The position numbers were made by a program, and so were the translations under genes. A stretch of DNA of 64,000 nt from Aminobacterium colombiense DSM 12261 (lineage in GTDB: Bacteria; Synergistota; Synergistia; Synergistales; Aminobacteriaceae). The stretch lies in the NCBI RefSeq assembly GCF_000025885.1, contig NC_014011.1, forward strand, positions 992,001 through 1,056,000, written 5' to 3'. This document shows, piece after piece, positions 25,942 through 35,472 of the stretch. The notes beneath the pieces are model-generated. The model worked only from the letters and a program-made list of their open reading frames with translations. It did no database searches and was not told the DNA's origin. Position 1 is the first letter of the stretch, and the number at the start of each line of letters is the position of its first letter.

Positions 25942-27125
25942 TCATTAAACCTCCCATTGCGAGAAAGAGTCGCCGTTGCAGTACAAATCATACATTGTGC
26001 ATTTCCTACCGGCCCTATAAGCTCACCGGATTTCACTTTAAGATGAACTATCAGCTTCTTATCGCCGCAATGGCACAGCCCACTCTGTAACTTTTCTACA
26101 ATAACGTCTATATAAGAAGCCAAAGGCGGAACCTGGGCTTGCAGGGTAACATCAACCCACTCAATATTCCATCTGTCACGTTGAAGCAGCGTTGCCACTT
26201 CTTTTAGCAGATCGAAAGAATAGGCATCCTTATAGGATGGCTCTGACGCTGGGAAGAGTATGCCTATGTCGGGAAGACCAGCAGCTCCCAAAAGTGCGTC
26301 CATTACAGCATGAGTTATAACATCCCCATCAGAGTGGCCTTCAAGGCCTAAGGGGGAGTCTATTGTAACCCCACCGAGAACTAGAATCCTGGAGGGAGTA
26401 AGGGGATGGATATCGAACCCTTGTCCGGTGCGGTATTCTTTTTTATTTCCCATGAGCATTTCAGCCATTTGAAAGTCCTGCGGGTATGTTATTTTCATGT
26501 TGAAGGAATCCCCTTCTACTTTTTTTAGAGACCCTTTAAATTTTAGCCATGCTTCTGCTTCGTCCCTATAGGAATCATCTTCTCCTTTCAAGACGGTCAA
26601 TAAACCACACCGTGGAAAGGCCTGAGGAGTCTGGGTTATATATAGATTTTCCCTTGACAGAGACAAAATGGCTTCCTGATTTTGTATCGTTTCAACCTTC
26701 TTAAGGGCATCGGTAATCGGCAATACTGGAATGACACCACATTCCGAATCCATAGCCTCTATAATTCTATGACAAAGGTTTACTGATAAGAACGGCCTGG
26801 CTGCGTCATGAACCAAAACGTACTCACAACCCGCCCCTTTGAGTCCATTTCTCACAGATTCTGTGCGGCTCAGCCCTCCTGCGGTTACAGTACAGTTTTG
26901 AGAAGAGCCACTCAATACGGCAACTTCCTTTCTTATCTGCTCTACAGCAAAGAGCGGAACAACGAGAACTATTTCATGGATGGCCTTTTTCTTAAATAGC
27001 TCCCAGGCCGTAAAAAAACTCCATTGCCACAGAGGTTTCCCTCCTAGCCTACGAAATTGTTTGGGAGAGCCACCCATGCGCTCTCCCAAACCTGCAGCCA
27101 CTATAATGAAGGAAAACCGTTTCAT
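25938..27125 (-). CDS. ispDF: Bifunctional IspD/IspF isoprenoid enzyme
   Basis: A 395-residue fusion of two methylerythritol-phosphate pathway enzymes. Residues 1-225 are IspD (MEP cytidylyltransferase): AAGLGERMG near residue 10 and EYVLVHDAARPF near 100. Residues 232-395 are IspF (MECDP synthase): GQGFDIHP at the domain start supplies metal ligands Asp and His, EGHSDGDV carries the second His. The C-terminal cytidine loop is divergent (SGELIGPVGNAQ). The pathway makes isopentenyl diphosphate. It overlaps its neighbours by four bases on each side. Confidence 0.93.
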   Translation of the reverse strand: MKRFSFIIVAAGLGERMGGSPKQFRRLGGKPLWQWSFFTAWELFKKKAIHEIVLVVPLFAVEQIRKEVAVLSGSSQNCTVTAGGLSRTESVRNGLKGAGCEYVLVHDAARPFLSVNLCHRIIEAMDSECGVIPVLPITDALKKVETIQNQEAILSLSRENLYITQTPQAFPRCGLLTVLKGEDDSYRDEAEAWLKFKGSLKKVEGDSFNMKITYPQDFQMAEMLMGNKKEYRTGQGFDIHPLTPSRILVLGGVTIDSPLGLEGHSDGDVITHAVMDALLGAAGLPDIGILFPASEPSYKDAYSFDLLKEVATLLQRDRWNIEWVDVTLQAQVPPLASYIDVIVEKLQSGLCHCGDKKLIVHLKVKSGELIGPVGNAQCMICTATATLSRNGRFNE

Positions 27126-28297
27126 ACCCGAACCTCTCGGCGAATTCGTCCGAAGACCATACGCCCAGCTGAGGTCTGAAGCATAGAAGTAACAACTACT
27201 TCTACTCGTTTACCCACATATTCCTCTCCATCCTCAACGACAAGCATGGTTCCATCATCGAGGTAGCCAACACCCTGATGGGGTTCCTTACCTTCCCGTA
27301 TGACATCAACTATTATGGATTCTCCTGGCAAAAGCATAGGTTTCAAGGCATTGGCAAGATCGTTTACGTTGAGAACTGTGACACCCTGGATCTGCGCTAT
27401 CTTATTAAGATTATAATCAGTGGTTAATATTTCTCCGCCTATTTGCTGGGCAAGAGCCACGAGCCCGCTATCCACAGTTTCAACTTTCAATTGTTTCAGC
27501 GTCACTTCCATAATTTCAACTTCAAGGGTCGAAAGTTTTTGTAGCTCATTTACAACATCAAGTCCCCTTCTTCCCCTTGTCCTGCGGGCTGGATCAGTTG
27601 AATCCGCTACGGCTTGCAGTTCTAATAATATAAAGCGAGGTAAGACAAGGACTCCTTCCATAAAACCCGTTCGGGCAATGTCGAGAATTCGGCCGTCAAT
27701 GATTACGCTAGTATCGAGAATCTTTCTTGGAGGGCACCATTCCTCTTCTAATATCTCTTCACCGGCAACGCCCTTTTTACCCCGAATTTTCCTAGTCGTC
27801 AAGCGCTCTTTAAGGGCTCCTAAATTAAAGACTCCTCTTATATCCTCTTGCCGTTTCCAAAAAATTCTAGCGCCAAGGTATCCTAGAACAATGTTCAGTA
27901 CCACAGCAATGTAGCTTCCAACAGGTAAATCAAAAAATGGAACAGCTATTAGATTGGCGATCAATAGACCGACAATAAGACCTAATATTGCAGAAGAAAT
28001 GTCTTGCCAGCTCAACCCTTTGAGGTGAAATTCAAATAAGGCCCCAATAAAGCCAAGTCCTTTAAGCAGCAAAGGCGTTATTGCCCACCCTATGAGGGCA
28101 AATATGGCTACACAGGCTACCACAAAGAAAATCTCTTTCGCCAACCAGCCGGGCATCCATAAACGAAAAACTTCTGATACAGGTGCAGGAATAAAGGGCA
28201 TGGCCAACATGGCTATCTGATATCCTGCTATCCCAAAGAAAACCATCATAAGCATTCTACACAATCTTTTGATCATGTTGTTAAAGCCGTCTGTCAT
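27122..28297 (-). CDS. PIN/TRAM domain membrane protein (YacL-like)
   Basis: A 391-residue protein with four or so membrane helices in residues 10-165, a cytoplasmic PIN nuclease domain from about 200 (ILDTSVIIDGRILDI, with acidic residues D and E at LLELQAVAD and TTDYNLNKIA) and a TRAM RNA-binding domain from about 330. This is the YacL architecture of Gram-positives. A nuclease or RNA-linked role at the membrane is inferred from the domains; the substrate is unknown. It overlaps ispDF by four bases. Confidence 0.88.
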   Translation of the reverse strand: MTDGFNNMIKRLCRMLMMVFFGIAGYQIAMLAMPFIPAPVSEVFRLWMPGWLAKEIFFVVACVAIFALIGWAITPLLLKGLGFIGALFEFHLKGLSWQDISSAILGLIVGLLIANLIAVPFFDLPVGSYIAVVLNIVLGYLGARIFWKRQEDIRGVFNLGALKERLTTRKIRGKKGVAGEEILEEEWCPPRKILDTSVIIDGRILDIARTGFMEGVLVLPRFILLELQAVADSTDPARRTRGRRGLDVVNELQKLSTLEVEIMEVTLKQLKVETVDSGLVALAQQIGGEILTTDYNLNKIAQIQGVTVLNVNDLANALKPMLLPGESIIVDVIREGKEPHQGVGYLDDGTMLVVEDGEEYVGKRVEVVVTSMLQTSAGRMVFGRIRREVRV

Positions 28298-28303
28298 ACA
28301 CCC

Positions 28304-28918
28304 TCACCTCCTCTTATTCTTTCTTACGTCAACACGTGACTCAAACGCTGCATGCAGTGTAATTCTGTCGGCAAATTCTATACTTCCCCCCACAGGAAGT
28401 CCATAGGCAAGGCGGCTAATCTTCACATCAAGATCTTCGAGCTCAGAAAAAAGAGAATAAAAAGTAAGGTCGCCCTCTACCCTGGGATTCGTTGCTATAA
28501 TAACCTCCTTTACTCGTGTATTTATAATACGCTCTTTTAACCGCTCGTATTCTGAAGGAGGAAGATCTTCCCCATCCAGTGGTGATATTTTCCCTTTTAA
28601 CACATGGTACAATCCATTATATATCCCTGCCTGCTCCATGCTCAACAGATCCTCAGCTGTCTCAACAACGCAAAGAGTCTGTCTTTCCCGTAAGGGGTCT
28701 GTACAAATAGAGCATGGATCAACATCTGTTATATTTCCGCATTTAGAGCATTCACACAAACGTTCTTTTAATCCATGAAGAGCTATCGCTAATTCTTCTG
28801 GATAAGAGCCTGGCTGCTGAATAATGAAAAATGCCATGCGCCGGGCGCTTTTTTCTCCCACTCCCGGTAGTCTTTTTAAGAGAGTAACAAGTTGCAAAAG
28901 TGGTTCTGGAAGGGCCAC
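28304..28918 (-). CDS. recR: Recombination protein RecR
   Basis: A 204-residue RecR of the RecFOR pathway that loads RecA at gaps. Seen: an N-terminal helix-hairpin-helix LPGVGEKSARRMAF near residue 15, a zinc site with four cysteines (CSKCGNITDVDPCSIC) near 56-71, a Toprim domain with CVVETAEDLLSMEQAG near 82 and a C-terminal Walker B-like LAYGLPVGG-EFAD. Start is GTG, one base after the ybaB stop. Confidence 0.95.
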   Translation of the reverse strand: MALPEPLLQLVTLLKRLPGVGEKSARRMAFFIIQQPGSYPEELAIALHGLKERLCECSKCGNITDVDPCSICTDPLRERQTLCVVETAEDLLSMEQAGIYNGLYHVLKGKISPLDGEDLPPSEYERLKERIINTRVKEVIIATNPRVEGDLTFYSLFSELEDLDVKISRLAYGLPVGGSIEFADRITLHAAFESRVDVRKNKRR

Positions 28919-28919
28919 G

Positions 28920-29228
28920 TTACATTATCCCCAATGATCCAAGAGCCCCTGAAAATTGCCCCATTTTTGAGTTGGCTAGCTCTCTGCTGTTCTTGAGAGC
29001 ATCTGAAACAGCGGCTAGGACGAGGTCTTCAAGCATTTCTATATCTTCAGGATCAACAACTTCTTTTTCTATTTTTACAGAAACAATGTCTCCTTGCCCA
29101 TTCGCGATAACTTTGACCATTCCTCCGCCAGCATTGCCTTCTACTCTTTCATGAGCAAGTTCCTCTTGCATTTTCATCATTTGTGCTTGCATTTTTTGAG
29201 CTTGTTTCATAAGTTTATCCATTTTCAT
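28920..29228 (-). CDS. YbaB/EbfC family nucleoid-associated protein
   Basis: A 102-residue DNA-binding protein: an N-terminal Met/Gln-rich helix ([19 protein letters not shown]) followed by the [20 protein letters not shown] strands and a C-terminal helix. It precedes recR as in most bacteria, although the usual dnaX upstream is missing here; rlmH is upstream instead. Confidence 0.92.
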   Translation of the reverse strand: MKMDKLMKQAQKMQAQMMKMQEELAHERVEGNAGGGMVKVIANGQGDIVSVKIEKEVVDPEDIEMLEDLVLAAVSDALKNSRELANSKMGQFSGALGSLGIM

Positions 29229-29254
29229 AGTGCTCGACTTCCCTTCTTGAATAA

Positions 29255-29719
29255 TTAATGATGATACGACATTCCTTCATGAATGGCGATAGCCCGATAT
29301 AATTGTTCTGTAAGAAAAAGTAAACACAATTCGTGGGGAAACGTCAACATAGAAAGAGCTATTTTCACCTGACTGCGCTTCTTTACCCTTTCAGCAACCC
29401 CATGGGAACCGCCTATAACAAAGACCAACCGCCCTCTCACTTCTCCTATAGATCTATACACCCATTGAGAGAAGGCCACGCTGGTAAATTGCTCTCCCTT
29501 CTCATCTAAGAGAACAAGATAATCCCGATTCTTGATTCGCTTGAGAAGCCCATCAGATTCTTGCTCTATTGCTTTTTCAGGAGCAGAAGCCCCCCGTGCT
29601 TCCGGAACATGTTCAAACTCCAGAGGCATAAAGGGTCGACAGCGTTTCGAGTATTCATTGATCAATTCCGCTATATTTTGATTTCTAGGCTGCCCTACAG
29701 TTATTATAACTATTTTCAT
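29255..29719 (-). CDS. rlmH: 23S rRNA (pseudouridine1915-N3)-methyltransferase RlmH
   Basis: A 154-residue SPOUT-class methyltransferase. Seen: the [13 protein letters not shown] start, [20 protein letters not shown] near residue 85, [17 protein letters not shown] near 108 (SAM-binding knot) and [30 protein letters not shown] at the C-terminus, whose invariant YH ends the family. ATG at 29719 preferred; a TTG directly after the upstream stop is possible. It is the last-added gene behind the V-ATPase operon. Confidence 0.94.
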   Translation of the reverse strand: MKIVIITVGQPRNQNIAELINEYSKRCRPFMPLEFEHVPEARGASAPEKAIEQESDGLLKRIKNRDYLVLLDEKGEQFTSVAFSQWVYRSIGEVRGRLVFVIGGSHGVAERVKKRSQVKIALSMLTFPHELCLLFLTEQLYRAIAIHEGMSYHH

Positions 29720-29725
29720 TACCAA

Positions 29726-30379
29726 TCACTTTGCAATAGGGGAATATCCCTTTCCTTTCTTCTTTTTTGAAAGTTTCTTTATTGCGTAACGCTCTTGACG
29801 TTCTCTTTCTGAGAGAATGTCACGTATTCTGCTCTCTTCCTGTTTTAACTCAGGAAGAAGTATATATTGTAACGTGTTTATCTTCATCATGGTTTTTGAC
29901 AGTTCTTTCTCAAGAGAAGCTAATTTTGCCTTCAAGTTAATATAAGTCCATATTCTTTCTTCGATCTTCTTCATTTCACTAAGCAGTTCGTCTAGATAAA
30001 GAGAAGTCATTGCCGGGTCGTAAGAAAGCCCGGTAAGGGGAGAGCCGCGGCCCTTTCCAGGTTGAAACTGAGTAAAGCGACAACCCATAAGGGTATGGCG
30101 TTTGGAAATTACTTTCAAAGTTCCGGCATCCGGCTTTAAAAGTTGCATAACAGTCTGCCCCTCATACATGCGGACCAGTGCATAGACAAAAGATAGATGC
30201 TTTATCTGTTCTCTAAAGAGCTTGTCAAGCTCTTTAAATTTGCGGCGGTCCTCCTCAATTGCTCGGAGGAGCGCGTCTCTTTTTTTCTCCAGAAGCTGTT
30301 TGCCGTACTGTACTGTGCCCATTTGCCGCCTAATATCCAGAAGCTGCTCTCTTGTGGGCGGCCGCATTCCCTTACTCAT
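29726..30379 (-). CDS. atpD: V-type ATPase subunit D (central stalk)
   Basis: A 217-residue coiled-coil subunit forming the rotor shaft with subunit F inside the A3B3 head. Seen: PPTREQLLDIRRQMG at residues 7-21 and LLEKKRDALLRA near 28, the two long helices at either end and a basic C-terminus. It overlaps subunit B by eight bases and is followed by rlmH. Confidence 0.93.
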   Translation of the reverse strand: MSKGMRPPTREQLLDIRRQMGTVQYGKQLLEKKRDALLRAIEEDRRKFKELDKLFREQIKHLSFVYALVRMYEGQTVMQLLKPDAGTLKVISKRHTLMGCRFTQFQPGKGRGSPLTGLSYDPAMTSLYLDELLSEMKKIEERIWTYINLKAKLASLEKELSKTMMKINTLQYILLPELKQEESRIRDILSERERQERYAIKKLSKKKKGKGYSPIAK

Positions 30380-31751
30380 GGCGCCCCAATTTCTCTGTTA
30401 TATAATGCTCAGGCAAGCGGTAAAGTTCTCTCACCGGAAGCTCAGATAGACATTGCCACGCAACATTGACAGACTCTGCAATAGTCCTATGAATGTGTCT
30501 CTGATTAACGAAATTCCTTTCAAAATTTTCCCCAAATTTTATGTAGAGATGCTCCGTTTCAGTGAGGCCGTCATCACCGACTATTAAACGAAGGCGAGAA
30601 AGTTCCAGAGCCCTGGCATAAGATGCATAGAGCTGATCTGCGAGAGCCCGGTGATAATCAAAGGTCTTCCCTTTGCCTATCCCCTTATTCATCAGCCTGC
30701 TTAAACTCGGAAGAACATTAATGGGAGGATAGGCTCCTCTATCATGAATACCCCGGTCAAGAACAATTTGTCCCTCTGTAATATAGCCGGAAAGGTCTAC
30801 GACAGGGTGGGTCATATCATCATCCGGCATGGTTATAATTGGAATTTGAGTAATACTTCCCTGGCAATTTTCTACACACCCTGCCCGCTCATAGATTTCA
30901 GCCAGGTCCGAATACATATATCCTGGATATCCTCGTCGGCCTGGCACTTCTTCGCGAGCCGCGCTTATTTCTCGCAGAGACTCACAATAGTAAAGCATGT
31001 CTGTCATAATTACGAGAACATCGTATCCTTTTTCAAAGGCAAAATATTCAGCTGCGGTTAGGGCCATACGAGGTGTAAGCAATCTTTCTACTGCAGAATC
31101 GCTGGCCAGGTTCATAAAGAAAATGCCATTATTAATGGCACCTGTCGATTCGAAAGTATCAATAAAATACCGCGCCTCTCGCCGAGTAATCCCCATGGCA
31201 GCGAAAATAACAAGAAAATCAGTTTCGCGACCTGGAACTGCGGCCTGCTGTACTATTTGAGCTGCTATCTCATTAGCAGGAAGGCCTGAACCAGAGAATA
31301 TCGGAAGTTTCTGACCTCGTACAAGGGTATTCATCATGTCAATTGAGGATATCCCCGTTTCTACATACGCATTAGGACTCGTCCGCCGCACCGGATTGAT
31401 AGGCATTCCTGTTATAGGCAAATCTTTATCTATAAAAGAAAGAGGGGTGCCGTCAATAGATCGTCCCCTTCCGTTCAGTACCTGGCCTACAAGGGAGAGT
31501 CCCACCGGCATTTTCACTACATCCCGCTCAAGCCAAACTGTTGTTTCACCAGTATTGAGCCCCATAGTCCCGTCAAAGACCTGAATGACGCATATATCAT
31601 CCTGAATTTGCAAAATCTGGCCTGAACGCAAGCCATAAGGTGTCTCTATGCGCACAAGCTCACTATATCCTGCTTCTCTTATGCCCGAAACAAAAATAAG
31701 GGGCCCTGCTATTCCGAAAACCGAACGATAGCCTTCAAGGGCAAGTCTCAT
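30372..31751 (-). CDS. atpB: V-type ATPase subunit B
   Basis: A 459-residue non-catalytic head subunit. Seen: an N-terminal beta barrel, the degenerate P-loop region FSGSGLPANEIAAQIVQQA near residue 155, FAAMGITRREARYF near 185 and the SGYITEGQIVLDR segment near 330. It starts four bases inside the end of subunit A. Coupled ATP hydrolysis or synthesis occurs at the A-B interfaces. Confidence 0.96.
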   Translation of the reverse strand: MRLALEGYRSVFGIAGPLIFVSGIREAGYSELVRIETPYGLRSGQILQIQDDICVIQVFDGTMGLNTGETTVWLERDVVKMPVGLSLVGQVLNGRGRSIDGTPLSFIDKDLPITGMPINPVRRTSPNAYVETGISSIDMMNTLVRGQKLPIFSGSGLPANEIAAQIVQQAAVPGRETDFLVIFAAMGITRREARYFIDTFESTGAINNGIFFMNLASDSAVERLLTPRMALTAAEYFAFEKGYDVLVIMTDMLYYCESLREISAAREEVPGRRGYPGYMYSDLAEIYERAGCVENCQGSITQIPIITMPDDDMTHPVVDLSGYITEGQIVLDRGIHDRGAYPPINVLPSLSRLMNKGIGKGKTFDYHRALADQLYASYARALELSRLRLIVGDDGLTETEHLYIKFGENFERNFVNQRHIHRTIAESVNVAWQCLSELPVRELYRLPEHYITEKLGRHE

Positions 31752-33514
31752 TCTGGAATCACCACCAGACTTTCGAGCTTATCATCAAAGTTCTTAAGCC
31801 ACTGATTACCCTGTTGCTCAAGTTCTATTTCTGGCTTTTCCCTCAAGCGCAACAATTCGACTCGTAAGGGGTAGTCGGCCACCTGGTCATATAGAAGCCC
31901 TGATTCTATACGCTGCCGCATTAAATTATCCAGGTCATAAAGTAGCTTCAGAAGTATAAATTGCTTCTTCATAGAGCAACTTGCATCTGCATCACTATAG
32001 GCATTTTGTTGTAAGAAGACTACTTTTATGGTTTCCACATGGGCTAATAGCCATTTATCTTCCTCAGAAAGGCCATCTCTCCCAACGAGCTGAACAAGGT
32101 CAGTGAGCACTTTTTCCCGATCAAGCATTTCCTTCAGATAACTTTTTAAAACTTTCCATTGAGATCCAAGCTCCCTCTCAAATACAGAAGCAAGACTCCC
32201 TTCGTAAAGAGTGTAACTCTGCTGCCAGTTAATAGCTGGGAAATGACGCTGCTGGGCCAGTCGTTTATCAAGGGCCCAAAAGGCCCCTGACAGGCGAAGG
32301 CTTGCCTGAGTAACAGGCTCAGAGAAATCCCCACCCGCTGGAGAAACTGCATTGATAACAGTCACTGACCCTTCTCGTTCCGGAAGCCCCAACAATTTCG
32401 CTCTGCCAGCGCGTTCATAATATTGAGCAAGACGTGTTCCCAGATAGGCTGGATATCCTTCTTCTCCCGGCATTTCTTCAAGTCGGCCACCAATTTCCCG
32501 AAGCGCTTCTGCCCATCGTGAGGTTGAGTCAGCCATAATTGCAGTGTTATAGCCCATGTCCCTGAAATATTCAGCCAGGGTCATGCCCAGATAGACACTA
32601 GCTTCTCTAGCTGCTACCGGCATATTAGAAGTGTTGGCAATTAAGACCATCCTTTCCATAAGAGGAGCGTTATGGAAAGGGTCGCTAAGCTCTGGAAACT
32701 CTTCAAGGACCTCTGTCATTTCATTGCCTCGCTCTCCACAGCCTATATATATAATAATTTCGGCATTACACCATTTAGCGAGGGATTGCTGCGTAACAGT
32801 CTTTCCAGTGCCAAATCCTCCTGGAAGCACTGCTGCTCCTCCTATGGCAATGGGAAATAAGGTGTCAAGTATTCGCTGCCCTGTCAGAAGTGGGGCGTCA
32901 AAGGAAAGGCGGCTTAAGACTGGGCGAGGGCGTCGTACTTCCCATCGTTGTTTCATTGTAAGTTCAACTCCATTTTCAAGACGGCAAATACTATCCTCAA
33001 TGGTATAGTTTTCCTCAGAAGCAACCCAAACAACTTTTGCCGGCTCTATATAGGGGGGAGCCATGATCCTGTGCTGAAGGAAAGAGCCTTCAAACACGTA
33101 ACCTATAAATGTTCCCGGAGTAACAATTTCTCCCTCTTTTATTGAAGGAGTAAAATACCATTTTTTTCTAGAATCTATAGCGGGGAGATGTATGCCTTTC
33201 TTTAAATAGATGCTATCTTTGCCCAAAATTTCTAAAGGGCGGCCAATGCCGTCAAAAACGCTACCAAGGATGCCCGGCCCAAGATCTACCGCTAACAGTT
33301 CACCTGTAAATATTACAGGTTCTCCTTTTGTCAAGCCGCTTGTATCTTCATAGACCTGAATATCCACACGGTCCCCCTTGATCCTGATAACCTCTCCTAG
33401 AAGTTTGCTATGGCCAATATAGGCCACCTCGAACATTTTTATGGGGGTATATGTTACAGCCCCTATAACTGGGCCGGATATGCCCGTTATGTTTCCAGAA
33501 GAAGCTACTCCCAT
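31748..33514 (-). CDS. atpA: V-type ATPase catalytic subunit A
   Basis: A 588-residue catalytic subunit. Seen: the N-terminal barrel, the V-type non-homologous bulge region (about 110-200), the Walker A GGFGTGKT near residue 230, the catalytic glutamate context GCGERGNEMTEVL near 256, a Walker B ADSTSRWAEALREI near 328 and a PAYLGTRLAQYYERAG segment. GAGGTG lies eight bases before the ATG. The order F-A-B-D is that of Enterococcus hirae. Confidence 0.97.
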   Translation of the reverse strand: MGVASSGNITGISGPVIGAVTYTPIKMFEVAYIGHSKLLGEVIRIKGDRVDIQVYEDTSGLTKGEPVIFTGELLAVDLGPGILGSVFDGIGRPLEILGKDSIYLKKGIHLPAIDSRKKWYFTPSIKEGEIVTPGTFIGYVFEGSFLQHRIMAPPYIEPAKVVWVASEENYTIEDSICRLENGVELTMKQRWEVRRPRPVLSRLSFDAPLLTGQRILDTLFPIAIGGAAVLPGGFGTGKTVTQQSLAKWCNAEIIIYIGCGERGNEMTEVLEEFPELSDPFHNAPLMERMVLIANTSNMPVAAREASVYLGMTLAEYFRDMGYNTAIMADSTSRWAEALREIGGRLEEMPGEEGYPAYLGTRLAQYYERAGRAKLLGLPEREGSVTVINAVSPAGGDFSEPVTQASLRLSGAFWALDKRLAQQRHFPAINWQQSYTLYEGSLASVFERELGSQWKVLKSYLKEMLDREKVLTDLVQLVGRDGLSEEDKWLLAHVETIKVVFLQQNAYSDADASCSMKKQFILLKLLYDLDNLMRQRIESGLLYDQVADYPLRVELLRLREKPEIELEQQGNQWLKNFDDKLESLVVIPE

Positions 33515-33525
33515 TATTTTTCACC

Positions 33526-33792
33526 TCAGTCCGTTTCTATTTCAAGGGATGGGAAAGGGATCCAGACAGGCTTTTGCGTTTTTGCCAGCCTTTTTCTGTA
33601 AGTATCAGGCAAATTCCTAAACCAACTCTCTTCTACAAGAACAAATGCAATGGATTCGTCAAGCAGCTCTCTAAAGATATGCTGAATATCAGATGGTTTT
33701 TCACAAAGAACCCCTTCGAATCCCTCGAGGCCCCAGAGATCAATAAAAAGCTGCCGCCCAAGAACAAGCGCTCTTTTCTCCTGAAAAGTCAT
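33526..33792 (-). CDS. atpF: V-type ATPase subunit F
   Basis: An 88-residue small stalk subunit. It matches the family in length, in a Rossmann-like strand ALVLG near residue 8, FVLVEESWFRNLP near 50 and KPVWIPFPS near 73. It binds the D shaft and links it to the membrane rotor. RBS GAGGAA upstream; it lies between subunits C and A. Confidence 0.85.
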   Translation of the reverse strand: MTFQEKRALVLGRQLFIDLWGLEGFEGVLCEKPSDIQHIFRELLDESIAFVLVEESWFRNLPDTYRKRLAKTQKPVWIPFPSLEIETD

Positions 33793-33812
33793 TGCCTTTC
33801 ACTTCCTCATGG

Positions 33813-34889
33813 TCAACTATGTATAGGAATAAGACGAGATTCTAATTCTTTTTCAGAGAGCCCTAGCGAGAGTCCCACAGCTAAAAGACTTAGGTTCTGC
33901 CATTCTATAAGATATTTAGCAATAAATCCCAAACCCACGGCCACACCGAGGGGATCAGCCCTGAAAAGATCTGATTGCCATTTCATAAACTGAACAAATA
34001 AGGCCCGTTGAAATTCTTGTGGTTTGTTGTTTTCTATCGGTTTTATAATCCCCTGCCAGGGTGTTCCTTGAACGACCTCAGATAGGATCGTTGTTTTTGA
34101 AAGTTTTTCTATGAATATCCATCGCCCGTTTTGAAGATACATTTTAGTAGCCTCTACTGTAGAAACCTGTCCATATCTTTGTCGAAGCCATATTCCTAAA
34201 TTCCACATATCAATAGATCGCTCCAGGTATTCCTGAAGAAGCCTGCTGTTGCCCGAGTCAAACTGACCTACTTTCTTCCAGAAAAGATCGAGCATTGAAA
34301 GTAGAAGCATCCTTTCAGCTCTGACGAGATTGCCTGATTGATCCAGTTCTGCAAAAGAAGCTGCTATGGCCAGCGCATAAGGATGCCCCAAAGCCCTGCA
34401 CCCCTCAATTATGTCTGTTGCTGTTTTAGTGTTTTTCCATAGATCACTATAAAAACCTTCGGTAAGGTTGCCATAATTGTGCCATTGGGGTTCTTCGCCG
34501 TTTTTACTCCCAGTATGGAGAGCTCGCAAAAGGATGCGCCCGTTCATTAAATCAGAACGGGCCAAGACCACTCCTAATAGTTCTTTTGCTTCTCCTTCGG
34601 CTTTTTCCTGAACAAATCGCAGCTGAAGATTGACCTCATGAGCAATTGCTGCCTCTATTCTGCGCAATGGCCCCCCGCGGGATGTTACCAATTTAAGACG
34701 CAAACTTTCACCATAGTGACTTTCAAGCAAAAACTGTTCAAGTGACTGCAATGTCCCGCGAGCAATGATGCTATAGTCTTCAGTCTTGAAGAGCCTCGAC
34801 GTCCTCCCCCGAAGACAGGCGTTAAGATAGCCGTAATTTTCGTGAGAGAAACTCTGCTTCCCGAAGAATTTGGTTAGCCTGTGCTGCAA
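33813..34889 (-). CDS. atpC: V-type ATPase subunit C (d-type rotor cap)
   Basis: A subunit of about 358 residues forming the cap that joins the central stalk to the membrane rotor ring. Seen: the family start YGYLNACLRGRTSRL, repeated helical bundle elements and LGFIAKYLIEWQNL near the end. No ATG or GTG lies close to the expected start; the best choice is TTG at 34889, four bases after GAGG, which places the first 68 bases inside the end of subunit E. The frame stays open to a GTG at 34958. The product could start at either. Confidence 0.8.
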   Translation of the reverse strand: MQHRLTKFFGKQSFSHENYGYLNACLRGRTSRLFKTEDYSIIARGTLQSLEQFLLESHYGESLRLKLVTSRGGPLRRIEAAIAHEVNLQLRFVQEKAEGEAKELLGVVLARSDLMNGRILLRALHTGSKNGEEPQWHNYGNLTEGFYSDLWKNTKTATDIIEGCRALGHPYALAIAASFAELDQSGNLVRAERMLLLSMLDLFWKKVGQFDSGNSRLLQEYLERSIDMWNLGIWLRQRYGQVSTVEATKMYLQNGRWIFIEKLSKTTILSEVVQGTPWQGIIKPIENNKPQEFQRALFVQFMKWQSDLFRADPLGVAVGLGFIAKYLIEWQNLSLLAVGLSLGLSEKELESRLIPIHS

Positions 34890-35472
34890 TTTTCCTCGTA
34901 ATGACAGGCTCAAATTTTTCCCATCTTGTTCTAAAGGTGTTATCAACAATAAAGTCACCCTTTTCTGACATCACCATACAGCCACCCCATCGCTCCATGG
35001 TTTTATCGGCTTTTATGACCACTCCGCGATCGTGGGTGAAAAAAATTTCATCTCCAGCATGAACAAAAATAACACATGGGATGGGGCAAAATTCAAGAGC
35101 CTCATCCAGTAAATTTTTCATTATGACCCCATACAGCTCAGGATCTTGTCGTAACTCACTTAGACGTGTAGTGACTCTTCGCACCACCTCCGCCACTATG
35201 TTGTTATATTCATCAAGAAATTCTTTCCGAAGGCGATTGTGTACTCTCTTCTTATTCTTCTCTAAAAGCCTTTGCGCCCTTTCTTTATGAAGGTTCCGCA
35301 TTTGGGCAATACGAATTTCCACATCACTTCGCCTTGATGATATGGCATCGGCAATGTCGTTCTCAGTCTTTTTTCTCAAACTATCAATTTTTTCATCGTG
35401 CTCTTTTTTCAGGGCCTCAATAAAAAGAGTCAGGTCCTGATTCTGCAAAAAATTCCCCAAGGATCTCTCCAC
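34822..35472 (-). CDS. atpE: V-type ATPase subunit E (peripheral stalk)
   Basis: A 216-residue peripheral-stalk subunit. The first 110 residues are a charged helix with heptad character (KKEHDEKIDSLRKKTENDIAD), then a compact C-terminal domain with VVIKADKTMERWGGCMV and FIVDNTFRTRWE near residue 175 and 190. GTG start directly at the subunit K stop with no separate Shine-Dalgarno sequence, so it depends on coupling. It overlaps the subunit C frame by 68-137 bases. Confidence 0.9.
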   Translation of the reverse strand: MERSLGNFLQNQDLTLFIEALKKEHDEKIDSLRKKTENDIADAISSRRSDVEIRIAQMRNLHKERAQRLLEKNKKRVHNRLRKEFLDEYNNIVAEVVRRVTTRLSELRQDPELYGVIMKNLLDEALEFCPIPCVIFVHAGDEIFFTHDRGVVIKADKTMERWGGCMVMSEKGDFIVDNTFRTRWEKFEPVITRKIAAQANQILREAEFLSRKLRLS

